This document shows positions 13,501-21,049 of a stretch of 64,000 nt of DNA, one piece after another. Every line of letters begins with the position of its first letter. The first letter of the stretch is position 1. The translations under genes were made by a program, and so were the position numbers. The DNA comes from Cliona cf. orientalis (Eukaryota; Porifera; Demospongiae; Clionaida; Clionaidae). Below the pieces are notes generated by a model. The model was given only the letters and a program-made list of their open reading frames with translations, had not been told where the DNA came from and made no database searches. The DNA is taken from NCBI GenBank assembly GCA_963930775.1, contig OZ005692.1, positions 6,248,135 through 6,312,134 of the forward strand, read 5' to 3'.

Positions 13501-14505
13501 CCAATGTTCAACTAATAAATAAGATTATAAAGGTATCGTAACTAGCTCAGCTATGGCTCACATATCACAGCAAAACCAGTATATGCATTGGAATATCCAT
13601 TCTTTAACTTGTTACCAAGACATCTTCCTCCATGATGATTGCACGGTAAAGATAGGGGACTTTGGTCTAGCAACAGTCAAGACAAGATGGAGTGGAGGAG
13701 AGAAGATGAGGCAGCCAACTGGGAGCATCTTATGGATGGTAAGCCTCTCACCACTGTTGTGGGTCCCATGCCTTGTACATGTACATGCACCACCACCACC
13801 ACCACCACCAAACTTTCCCATCAATGGGAACTCTCCACCCTTCCTACATAAATACAGGCACCAGAGGTGATTCGTATGAGTGAACCAGACCCCTACACTC
13901 CTTACTGTGATGTCTACTCATTTGGTGTTGTAATCTATGAACTCGTATCAGGCCAGCTCCCTTATTCCAACATGCACGAAAGGGACCTAGTAAGTCACTC
14001 GCAATATTGTATGCACAGATTGTTGTAGCTATGAATTATGTCTCTCTCTCTTTCACTATCAAGATCTTATTCATGGTTGGGCGTGGTTTTCTTCGCCCTG
14101 AGCCCTCTCATGCAAGGAAGGATACTCCCAAAGCCTTTAAGCAACTGCTCGTCAAGTGTTGTGGTTTCAATAAGGATGAACGGCCTCTATTTCCTCAGGT
14201 GAGGAACCAATGAACCAATCTGATCATTTCAGAAACCATCATCTTATTGTACTATTGTTAATAAAATTTGTGCAATGACCAATGGAACATTAGTGATTGT
14301 ATAATGATTGTCATTGCTGCAGATCCTCATGGACCTGGAATCTCTTGCTGATAACATGCCTAAGATAAAGAGATCCAACTCAGAGCCAAGTTCTTTGCAC
14401 TATAGCCACATTCCACTTGCTGACTCCTTCTCTAACTCTCCACATACTCCAGTTCACAATAAAGGGCCTCTTTCTGAAACATTCCAGTTCAATTCTGAAG
14501 CATAG
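1507..14505 (+). CDS. BRAF: RAF serine/threonine kinase, B-Raf type (21 exons)
   Basis: MAP kinase kinase kinase linking Ras to MEK/ERK at the plasma membrane. Exons: 1507-1605, 1968-2064, 3019-3106, 3241-3460, 4242-4403, 4696-4758, 5291-5358, 5763-5855, 6591-6788, 7271-7438, 8066-8267, 8495-8661, 9343-9595, 10384-10495, 12465-12549, 12763-12939, 13015-13061, 13620-13738, 13858-13989, 14064-14198, 14323-14505. All junctions are GT-AG with matching phase and give 955 residues without the N-terminus. Order: BRS domain (about 1-54), Ras-binding domain (about 156-233), C1 zinc finger with its His/Cys ligands (from His241), Ser/Pro-rich linker with 14-3-3 site RSISTP (369-374), kinase domain with GSGSFG, VAVKK, HRDLKSNN and DFGLATVK, and C-terminal 14-3-3 site RSNSEP (912-917). 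The BRS domain marks the B-Raf type. The acidic N-region reads [10 protein letters not shown], so one of the two aspartates usual in B-Raf is Val. Confidence 0.95.
1733..1939. mobile_element. TA-flanked MITE in RAF intron
   Basis: Near-perfect terminal inverted repeats CCATAGGACGGGTTTTAATT and CCGTAGGTCGGGTTTTAATT are flanked by TA on both sides, which suggests a Tc1/mariner-type non-autonomous element of about 207 bp. The interior repeats TTGCGAAT/AATTGCG motifs and has no coding capacity. Confidence 0.75.
3163..3200. repeat. GA microsatellite
   Basis: An almost pure GAGA run lies in the intron just upstream of RAF exon 3241-3460. Confidence 0.85.
3941..4006. repeat. Near-perfect hairpin, about 31 bp stem with 3-nt loop
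   Basis: 3948-3972 and 3976-4000 are perfect reverse complements around the loop TGC, and after one bulged T the pairing resumes for six more bases (TATCTG/CAGATA). It lies in the RAF intron before exon 4242-4403. There is no visible target duplication. Confidence 0.85.
4792..4982. mobile_element. TA-flanked MITE, 'GTATAGCAGGAAACTTT' family
   Basis: The left end CCGTATAGCAGGAAACTTTT and a right end reading CTGAATAGCAGGAAATTATT on the other strand are flanked by TA. The interior repeats GAGAAAACTTTCGC-like motifs. Relatives sit at 53081 and 62350. Confidence 0.65.
5401..5574. mobile_element. TA-flanked MITE in RAF intron
   Basis: The left end CTGTATAGTGGGAAACTTTG and a right end reading CCATAATAAACTTTGGTGAG in reverse complement are flanked by TA. 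It is a distant member of the family at 4792-4982 and lies in the intron after the first half of the C1 domain. Confidence 0.55.
5901..6374. mobile_element. Tc1/mariner-type MITE carrying a HIRAN-like coding fragment
   Basis: The ends CTGTAGAAACTGGTTGTTAA and (reverse complement) CCGTAGAAACTGGGTTGTTA are flanked by TA. The motif TGCGCTTA recurs inside both arms. The middle holds an open frame described separately at 6068-6250. No transposase is present. The element sits in the RAF intron between the C1 exon and the Ser/Pro-rich linker. Confidence 0.75.
6068..6250 (+). pseudogene. HIRAN-like domain fragment inside a MITE
   Basis: The frame contains [20 protein letters not shown] followed by [20 protein letters not shown]. 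The order 'V-I-R-G-H-H-x-Y', 'P-V-x-G-E', 'L-x-x-E-R-E-x-x-N-x-H-D-x-x-A-V-x-V' is that of HIRAN-type domains, a DNA-end-binding fold. Only the N-terminal half is kept; after about residue 50 the frame runs into element sequence. It therefore looks like a captured and truncated piece of a gene. A shorter relative is at 53299-53360. Confidence 0.5.
9084..9156. mobile_element. Minimal hAT-like MITE (palindrome)
   Basis: TAGCCTTGTCCCCAGGCCAC and its complement GTGGCCTGGGGACGAGGCTA meet almost head-on, giving a 72-bp snap-back. The ends match those of the larger element at 23301-23814. The flanks TATGTCAG and TACGTCAG resemble an 8-bp duplication with one change. Confidence 0.65.
9864..10259 (-). 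mobile_element. Helitron-like family copy, reversed
   Basis: On the minus strand this runs from ATTATCCCGTGCGCATGC through the conserved GAGATCTAGGCACCTGAGCG segment to GTGCTCTACAGAGCCCTAGTT. It is the same family as 10639-11280 and lies inverted beside it in the RAF introns on either side of the first kinase exon. Confidence 0.6.
10515..10565. repeat. Fragment of a pogo-like element end
   Basis: TACAGTCCAGCCTTGATTAC followed by CCAAACCCCTTTGGAC closely follows the termini of the element at 39722-41898. Only one end is present, immediately after the donor of the first kinase exon. Confidence 0.55.
10639..11280 (+). mobile_element. Helitron-like family copy (longest)
   Basis: It begins ATTACCCCGCGCGCGCATGC, where TTACCCC pairs with GGGGTAA to form a 5' hairpin, and ends GTGCTCTACAGAGCTCTAGTT with a small hairpin next to CTAG|T. 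It has no long terminal inverted repeats and no target duplication. Other copies are at 9864, 37993, 55297, 59998, 61445 and 42632. It carries no coding region. Confidence 0.65.
12064..12132. ncRNA. miRNA-precursor-like hairpin in RAF intron
   Basis: Arms 12064-12090 and 12106-12132 pair over 27 consecutive positions with a single G-U and no bulge, around a 15-nt loop. The size (69 nt) and shape resemble a short miRNA precursor, but a MITE-derived snap-back would look the same. There is no expression evidence, and neither arm matches a miRNA I can name. Confidence 0.4.
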
Positions 14506-14698
14506 TTGTGCTATAATTATTATTATTATAGTAATAGCTATTTTGTTTGTAGTTGTATTGTGTTGTGTTGTAAGAATATTATAATTTTAATTATTGTAGC
14601 TATAGCAGCAGCTTGTGTGTATTATTTCACCATGCATATAGCATCATTCTGTACAGTAAATATTTAAATTTGTATTTTATGAAGTGCATTATTTTTAT

Positions 14699-14704
14699 AA
14701 TAAA
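14699..14704 (+). terminator. Polyadenylation signal of the RAF gene
   Basis: A canonical AATAAA lies about 195 bp after the RAF stop codon in an AT-rich 3' region, and no better copy lies closer. Confidence 0.7.
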
Positions 14705-14788
14705 GATTATATCTGTATACAAATTTTGAATGATATTATTACTTTCATTTTATTGAACACAGCACTAAATTAAATGTAATGATGGCTA

Positions 14789-15016
14789 CTGTATACGTTC
14801 TAATTAACGCGTCATGAAAAAAATAATTACGAGTGCTGGGTGGTGCGGTATTAGAGTGTGAAAATTACCCTTCGCGACCAGGTGGCGTGCAAAATTTGTA
14901 CACAAAAGTATAGGGACGCGTGGGTGGGCGCATTTAAATAGAGCGTGAAAATTGCACTTCAGGCTGAGGTGGCACATCTAAATATTAGAGAGGCGCGTTA
15001 ATTAGATTGGACACGG
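14789..15016. mobile_element. TA-flanked MITE between convergent genes
   Basis: Left end CTGTATACGTTCTAATTAAC and right end (reverse complement) CCGTGTCCAATCTAATTAAC are flanked by TA. It occupies most of the space between the 3' ends of the RAF and amine oxidase genes. Confidence 0.7.
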
Positions 15017-15119
15017 TATAGGTCAACAGCTGGTACTTGACAGAATCTGGACAGTTGTAATAATTATTATTATGACATTGTGCTAAAGTCCCTCTTGAGA
15101 GCTGTATAGTCAATCGGGA

Positions 15120-16607
15120 TCATAATTCTTTCTTTGAGTTAGCAATGACCTGATTTGCTACATCAATCCCAGAGAAGTAGGCACCGTGGACACAGCCACT
15201 ATATTTATCATTTGTGGCTTCCCCTCCAAAGTAGAGCCTGCCTGCTGGAGAGATTAGGTCCGCTCTGAGGTGCCCATAGCCCGGAGGAAAATCACTATAC
15301 ATTCCCATAAACTGAGGATTGACCCCCCAGTCTGGTATAGTGATACTAACTGGGTCAGGGATTTGACTGCCATAAAGCTTTCGTAGGACTTGCATGATTT
15401 GTGACTGTGTTGTGTTGGGTGTTTGATTGTATACAGCTATTGCCCACCTCCCAGTGACCGTTGCTAGGAGGATGCTGGGTTGCCCAGGAGGGAAGTCTTG
15501 AGACAATGATTGAAAGTGGCAAAAACAACCTCGCTTCTCATCAGCATGCAGAATGTAGTTGGCATCTATGGGCCAAAATGTCTCCTCGAATTCCAAGAAA
15601 ATCTTTAGGTATAGGCCATTGTACAGGTAGTTGAAAGCTTTCTGCTTTGCATGAGGCAGTTCTGGGGTAAATTTCACTGTTTTTGATTTCAAAACTCCAA
15701 CACTAAATGTAACTATAGCGTATGGAGCGCAGTAGCGTTTGAGGGACTTGGACTCGGTAGCTGTAGCACACACACACTGGTCACTCCACTCAATCTCCTT
15801 GATAATACTCCGGAGGTGAAGTCTGGAGTCACTGCTGGCCAAGTATCGATCAGCCAAACACTGAACTACTCTAGCATAGCCAAATTTTTGGTCAGTTACG
15901 AAAAAGTCTACTGTCTGAGAAGAGTCACTGAAGTCAGTGTACGTGGGATCAGGATAGTTAATCTGCAGAGATGTGTTCTCTGGTGTGTAGGCAAAATCAA
16001 AATCAATCCCCAACCACTCTATCACGCTATCGACTGGTGACTGAGGTATCCAGCCATTATCCTCGAGTGCTCTTCGCAATGATATATCAGGGAGTCCTGC
16101 CTTAGTTCTTCGTATTGCTTCATCTGTCATCTTCTCCTCCACAGAGTACCAGTCTTTGATCCTCTGCTGGAGCTCCCAGCTACTCGTGATCTCGACTCCA
16201 TTAGAGTCGTAGAAGTGGTGGCTTACATTCAGCTCGGTACCCATGTAAAATCCCCGCACACCACCACACTCTTGGGCTATGCTGTACAGTGGATGTTTCT
16301 CTGGTTGATGAGGATCAATTCCGTGGATCCAATTCGCTCCCAGCTCGATACGGGCACCAGATTTCTGCAGTACTTGGCTCTTCACTCTCCCACCAATTTG
16401 ATCACCTGCTTCCAAGATAATAAAGTTTCTTGTACCATTTTGTTTGTTACTCAGCGTGTAGCCTGCAGCAATTCCCGCCATACCCGCGCCAAGTATGAGG
16501 ATATCAGCATCGTGACAATTTTTCTGGCTATGAGTATCCTGTATTTGTTTAGAGATGCAGAAACAAGTACAGATGAGAAACATCAGTATGATTGCCAATG
16601 CAGTCAT
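15120..16607 (-). CDS. Secreted FAD-dependent amine (polyamine) oxidase
   Basis: Flavin enzyme expected to oxidise polyamines or similar amines, releasing hydrogen peroxide; 495 residues in one uninterrupted frame. Residues 1-20 form a signal peptide. Then comes the dinucleotide-binding motif DADILILGAGMAGIAAGYTL (GxGxxG at 40-45), EAGDQIGGR at 66-74, GANWIHG at 90-96, and the C-terminal FAD motif YFGGEATNDKYSGCVHGAY at 459-477. Lys335 in YLKIFLEFEETFWP corresponds to the conserved active-site lysine of plant polyamine oxidases. The length is usual for the family. The protein ends in KKEL, which with a signal peptide could act as an ER-retention signal (inference). The lack of introns contrasts with its neighbours and suggests retroposition or transfer. 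The exact substrate cannot be told from sequence. Confidence 0.93.
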   Translation of the reverse strand: MTALAIILMFLICTCFCISKQIQDTHSQKNCHDADILILGAGMAGIAAGYTLSNKQNGTRNFIILEAGDQIGGRVKSQVLQKSGARIELGANWIHGIDPHQPEKHPLYSIAQECGGVRGFYMGTELNVSHHFYDSNGVEITSSWELQQRIKDWYSVEEKMTDEAIRRTKAGLPDISLRRALEDNGWIPQSPVDSVIEWLGIDFDFAYTPENTSLQINYPDPTYTDFSDSSQTVDFFVTDQKFGYARVVQCLADRYLASSDSRLHLRSIIKEIEWSDQCVCATATESKSLKRYCAPYAIVTFSVGVLKSKTVKFTPELPHAKQKAFNYLYNGLYLKIFLEFEETFWPIDANYILHADEKRGCFCHFQSLSQDFPPGQPSILLATVTGRWAIAVYNQTPNTTQSQIMQVLRKLYGSQIPDPVSITIPDWGVNPQFMGMYSDFPPGYGHLRADLISPAGRLYFGGEATNDKYSGCVHGAYFSGIDVANQVIANSKKEL

Positions 16608-16958
16608 AGCTGAATCGGTATCATAAAAATTTAATAATTATGGGGACCCCGTGTCTCCATTCTCATTATGATTTTGGGGACCCCCCAGTGTAATTCGATG
16701 TTAATCAGCGGTTGCCGTGAGTTTATTGGGGTCAGCAGAGCTCATATTATTGTTAGAAGAAGTTAGTGGCTGGCTAGAAACAGTATGGCCAACTTAGTAC
16801 ACGATGATCGATTGTTAGCGATCCTTTGGTAAAGGGTAGTCACGTCCCCAGGTAGCTATATACGAAGTCTCGATAAAGATCGTCAACGTTATACATGTGT
16901 ATATCTATGCATATCATGCATATCGACATGCATATGGTTTATTTACTCTGCAGGTCCC
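16608..16958. promoter_or_regulatory. Divergent intergenic region
   Basis: About 350 bp separate the oxidase start codon (minus strand) from the candidate start exon at 16959 (plus strand), so the two would share a bidirectional promoter. No TATA box was identified. The left part holds a dispersed repeat (16668-16723). Confidence 0.35.
16668..16723. repeat. Dispersed repeat, copy 1
   Basis: ATTATGATTTTGGGGACCCC and the following AATTCGATGTT...TTGCCGTGAGTTT recur with few changes at 27894-27969 in the same orientation. No ends are visible. Confidence 0.7.
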
Positions 16959-16979
16959 ATGGCTAGAAAACAAGAAAAG
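16954..16979 (+). CDS. Orphan start exon, MARKQEK
   Basis: A CTGCAG acceptor, then GTCCC and ATG (16959) GCT AGA AAA CAA GAA AAG, then a strong GTAAGG donor, make a complete small exon. The peptide resembles the start of the splicing factor ISY1 family, but seven residues are not enough to name it. No continuing exon is recognised before the block of mobile DNA from 17073, so the gene may be broken or have a very long intron. Confidence 0.35.
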
Positions 16980-17072
16980 GTAAGGCATCAGTACAAGTAT
17001 TTACAGCAAACTCTATAGTCTGGGTGCTAGCTAGCTATACAATTCTGTAGCCACATACGTGTAGTCAGATGT

Positions 17073-17514
17073 TAGTCTGGCAGGCTAGCCCCTTCACAAG
17101 AGGGAGGAGGAAGGGTCTGGTGTCATGCCTATACGCGATTTGTACCGCTGCAGCCAGGAGTGCAGCCCAATCAGATCTCGCCACGTCACCACCAATATTG
17201 TGGCACTATCTAAATATTCGGGCTGACCAATCAGATGCCTGCTCTTCGTTTTTAATAAATTGTTATGATCGCCAGCCTCATGAAGATCTAGCACCTGGTT
17301 GGTCAGAACGCATGGTAGGGACAACCCCAACCGTTTATTGAGTGGGCCTCTGATTGGTCGGCCTGCATACCAGTAGCCACACAATGTTAGTGGTGACGTG
17401 GAGCGATCTGATTGGGCTGCACTCCTGGCTGCAGCGGTACAAGTCGCGTATAGGCATGACACCAGACCCTTCCTCCCTCTTAAGATCTTGCGAAGGGGCT
17501 GGCCCGCCAGACTA
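17073..17514. mobile_element. Foldback element with 9-bp target duplication (MULE-like)
   Basis: Arms of about 130 bp, beginning TAGTCTGGCAGGCTAGCCCC on the left and TAGTCTGGCGGGCCAGCCCC on the complementary right, face each other around a unique centre. GTCAGATGT precedes the left end (17064-17072) and follows the right end (17515-17523). Long arms with a 9-bp duplication fit Mutator-like elements. The open frames on both strands are mirror images of the same arms, not genes. Confidence 0.8.
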
Positions 17515-17626
17515 GTCAGATGTATGAGATGGAGCCTCAGTGGCAAAGCTCCCGACGTACTGGGAATGAATAATGCATGGTACGCAACTGTTATCTAGAC
17601 TCCTCATCCCTTGATCTATTATATGT

Positions 17627-17772
17627 AATAGTTATATCACGGGCGCGAGGGATGTATGGCATTTATTGCACCGAAGCACGAGGGCGCGAAGCGGCCCGAG
17701 GGCTAGGGCCAGGGCTGAGTGCAATTTAATGCCATACATCCCGAGTGCACGTGATATAACTATTTTATATCC
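17627..17772. mobile_element. Foldback MITE, GTTATATCAC family
   Basis: TAATAGTTATATCACG on the left mirrors CGTGATATAACTATTTTA on the right; inner arms GGGATGTATGGCATT and its complement also pair. The centre reads GCGCGAAGCGGCCCGAGGG. A shorter relative is at 50862-50926. Confidence 0.7.
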
Positions 17773-17790
17773 CGTGGGCGTTAGCTACCA

Positions 17791-17835
17791 TGGATACTGA
17801 AAAGAAGAAGAAAGAACAACTCATCTTGGGAGTTA
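17791..17835 (+). pseudogene. Possible coding start split by the 7-kb element
   Basis: CTACCATGG is a strong start context, and the frame MDTEKKKKEQLILGV runs to the TTA target site. If the 7-kb element and one TTA copy are removed, the frame stays open for about 28 more codons after 24821. It could equally be an exon ending at GTTAG|GTGCAG. The peptide is not recognised. Confidence 0.25.
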
Positions 17836-18146
17836 GGTGCAGTATTGGCTTTTAGCATAATAGCACTATAATAATAGCACCTTGCTATTACTATATGTTT
17901 CCATACTAATTTATGCTATTAGCACTTAAGTGCTATTTATGCTATTGCACACCATAGTTTTGCTATTTTGCTATAAGAACAATTCTGTGGATTACCCAGT
18001 AGGGTGCAGTATTGGCTATTATACAGGTTTATACTTAATTTGACAATATTTGACTGTCAAATTGTATAATATACATTTTATACGAAATAGCAACATATTT
18101 TACAATAACTGTCTATTGGCCTGTATGAAGTCAAATTTGTCTTGTA

Positions 18147-18525
18147 ATTAATGTTTAAATGTCTCAGCCCCCCTGCCAATCATAATAAATGTTTAAATAT
18201 CTCAACCCCCCTGCCAAACGTAATTAATGTTTAAATGTCTCGACCCCCTGCCAATTGTAGTTAATGTTTAAATATCTCGACCCCCCTGCCAAACTTAATT
18301 AACGTTTAAATGTCTCGACCCCCCTGCCAAACGTAGTTAATGTTTAAATACCTCAGCCCCCTGCCAAATATAATTAATTTTTAAATGTCTCGACCCCCCT
18401 GCCAAACGTAATTAATGTTTAAATGTCTCGACCCCCCTGCCAATCGTAAATATTTAAATATCTCGATCCCCCTGCCAAACGTAATTAATATTTAAATGTC
18501 TCGACTCCCTGCCAAACGCAATTAT
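18147..18525. repeat. Tandem array, about 38-bp unit, ten copies
   Basis: The unit reads about AATTAATGTTTAAATGTCTC followed by GACCCCCCTGCCAAACGT; roughly ten copies differ by a few bases. Confidence 0.9.
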
Positions 18526-18539
18526 TTTATTAATTGACA

Positions 18540-19440
18540 ATCCAAATTAGATAGTATAAAGTATTATAGTCTAATTACCATATAAAGTGAAGTCAAATAT
18601 GTCTAATTAGACAAAATATACAAATTAGACAAATTTGACTGGGATATCAGATTATAAATTTCAATATTAAATTTGACAGTCAAAATTAGATAGTATAAAG
18701 TATAATAGTATACTTGTACTTTGATGTGTACAAATCTTGTATACCAATTACAAGTATTACAAGTGAAATAGGCACCTGAGTTTGAAATACCACTCTGAGT
18801 TGAAATACCTATCTGACTTTGTGTATGTATACTATTAGCCTGTGATAGTGAGGTTGTATGTTGAATTAGGATAAATAGCTCTCTGAAATAGGCATTTGGT
18901 TCATCAAATTGTACTCGCTATTGCTCGTACAATTTTTGAACCAAATACCTATTTCAGAATGCTATTTTACCCAAATTCAACATACAACCTCACTATTACC
19001 TATACAAATTGTAATCTAATTACTATATAAAGTGAAATCAAATACGTCTAATTAGACAAAATAATTATACAAATTAGACGATTTTGACTGGGATGTCAGA
19101 TTATAAATGATTTCAATATTTGACAGTCAAAATTAGACAGTATAAAGCAAAATTTTAATCTAATTACTGTATAAAGTGAAGTCAAATACGTCTAATTAGA
19201 CAAAATATACAAATTAGACAAATTTGACTGGGATATCAGATTATAAATGATTTCTGAATCAATATTTGACAGTCAAAATTAGACAGTATAAAGTAAAATT
19301 TTAATCTAATTACTGTATAAAGCGAAGTCAAATATGTCTAATTAGACAAAATATACAAATTAGACATATTTGACTGGGATATCATACTTACCAATATTTG
19401 ATAATTAGACAGCATGAAGTAAAGCTGTAGTCTACTTAAT
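18540..19440. repeat. AT-rich tandem array with internal foldback
   Basis: Four or more imperfect copies of a segment with GTCTAATTAGACAAAATATA, TTTGACTGGGATATCAGATT and TTTGACAGTCAAAATTAGAC. Between copies, 18841-18997 folds back on itself (GTGAGGTTGTATGTTGAATT and its complement). Confidence 0.8.
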
Positions 19441-19603
19441 GTATAAAGTAAAACATCAAGTTTGACAGAATATACTGGCAAAATGTACTTTTGATTAAAT
19501 TATACATATCAAATATTGTATAATTTACATATTTAAGTATTATATTAGACATTTGTCTAATCAAATATGAAGTATAATTTGTAAAATAGCCAATACTGCA
19601 CCC

Positions 19604-20080
19604 CTCTCGGATTACCACTGGGACGCTTGCTATTTTGCTATTCCGTGGTTTACCTGGCACTGGGACGCTTGCTATTATGCTATTTTGCTATTTTGTGGTT
19701 TACCACTGGGACGCTTGCTATTTTGCTATTTATGCTATTTTGCTATTCTGTAACTACCACTGGGACGCTTGCTATTTTGCTATTTATGCTATTTTGCTAT
19801 TCTGTATCTACCACTGGGACGCTTGCTATTTTGCTATTCTGTGATTTCCACTGGGTCACTTGCTATTTTACTATTTTTGCTATTTTGCTATTTTGCTATT
19901 TATGCTATTTTGCTATTCTGTGATTATTACCACTGGGACGCTTGCTATTTTGCTATTTATGCTATTTTGCTATTCTGTGATTACCTCTGGGTCACTTGCT
20001 ATTTTGCTATTTATGCTATTTTGCTATTCCATGGTTTACTTGGCACTGGGACGCTTGCTATTTTGCTATTAATTTTATGC
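19604..20080. repeat. Subterminal tandem array TGCTATTTTGCTATT
   Basis: Around nine units contain ACCACTGGGACGCTTGCTAT followed by TTTGCTATT with one or two additional TTATGCTATT blocks. They match, inverted, the right-side array of the 7-kb element. Long open frames here are products of the repeat, not genes. Confidence 0.9.
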
Positions 20081-20094
20081 ATGCTATATATAAG

Positions 20095-20421
20095 TTAGAC
20101 ACTGAAGCCAAGGGATCTACAGGATTTAGAATACTGAAGACACTGATATAAAATCCCGAAGGCGAAGCCTGAGGGTTTTATAAGTGTCTGAAGTATTCTA
20201 AAGACTGTAGATCCCATTGGCCGAAGTATCTAACTTATTTAGACTCTAGCATGAGGTTGCTAAGTAACATGATGCAAGTTGTTGCCCTAGGTATCAAAAA
20301 CTGGGTTTCTAAGTTGTAAGTATTCTAAGTTGTAAGCTTTCTAAGTTGTAGGCTTACTAAGTGACTTAGATACTTGATTCCAACCAATCAAATGACAGAA
20401 TTTGTTACAACTAGAGTCTAA
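20095..20421. mobile_element. Foldback element, TTAGA-ended family, copy 1
   Basis: The ends TTAGACACTG and (complement) TTAGACTCTAGTTGTAACAA bound a foldback whose stem meets at CCCGAAGGCGAAGCCTGAGG. The right part carries GTTGCTAAG, AAGTTGTAAG repeats and CCAATCAAATGACAG, as in the copies at 47192 and 52277. Confidence 0.7.
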
Positions 20422-21049
20422 TTTGTATTTTGTGGTGGGATGCTTAAGGACCACTGAAGTGCATAAGTAATGATTGCTACTGCTTTTGGTATATAGTATG
20501 AACCCTTGACCATCTCCCCAGTAGTTGCATAGTGTAATGGTGCATGTGGTAAAAGGTCGTCAATAGAATGCGTACACATCAATCGATGCTCGCCCCAGAA
20601 ATCATGGAGATGGCGTCTAAGATCGACTCTCAGCCTTGACAGCGACAAGTTTCGATGCTTCAATCACAGAGACGAACTCGACAGTACAGTATTCCTTCCG
20701 AACTTCAGGTTGGTCACGCTGCTGCAGTCGCGCGCGGGACAGTCCCTTGTGACAATACGTGCTATATATAGCACAAGGCTAGCTTTATTTATCCACGGCA
20801 TTACGTAAGCCAAGAAAACACGTGAAGTTCAACCAACAGTACAGTACTTCTCAGAGAAAGTAGCGCTCAGCTTGTAATGTATTCGCTGGATACACGCGTA
20901 AGATACTCTACATATTTACTGATTTTCAAGTCCCAGAAAAGCTCCAGCGAGGCCCTGAATTTTCTCATAATTACCTCATAGATTACACCATAGGTTTCAT
21001 CATAATTACACCATAATTACCTCATAACCACAGAAAAGTAAATTGCTAC
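20422..21049. other. Element interior, no recognised gene
   Basis: A minus-strand open frame (20418-20663) has mixed composition, with residues such as HDFWGEHRLMCTHSIDDLLP, but matches no family I know. The rest holds short GC-rich stretches and ATTACATCATAA-like repeats leading into the array. Confidence 0.3.

Larger units (their letters stand above)
18002..19603. mobile_element. Nested relative of the 7-kb element
   Basis: GGGTGCAGTATTGGCTATT at 18002 mirrors AATAGCCAATACTGCACCC ending at 19603. The first 15 or so bases match the outer element, so it is a sister family inserted into the outer element's left array. Flanking TAG and CTC do not match, so the duplication is lost or the ends were altered. 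The interior is entirely AT-rich tandem sequence. Confidence 0.75.

Noticed and set aside
15816-16613. Plus-strand frames inside the amine oxidase gene
   Set aside because: They are shadows of the 495-residue minus-strand gene, which has clear family motifs.
17069-17546. Two frames sharing a KGLVSCLYA(I/T)CTAAARSAAQ peptide on opposite strands
   Set aside because: They are the two arms of one foldback element.
18147-18525. CRISPR-like array
   Set aside because: The units are contiguous tandem repeats with no unique spacers, and the genome is eukaryotic.
19627-20098. Long overlapping plus-strand open frames rich in LLFCY
   Set aside because: They come from the TGCTATTTTGCTATT tandem array, are open in several frames and show period-linked repeats.
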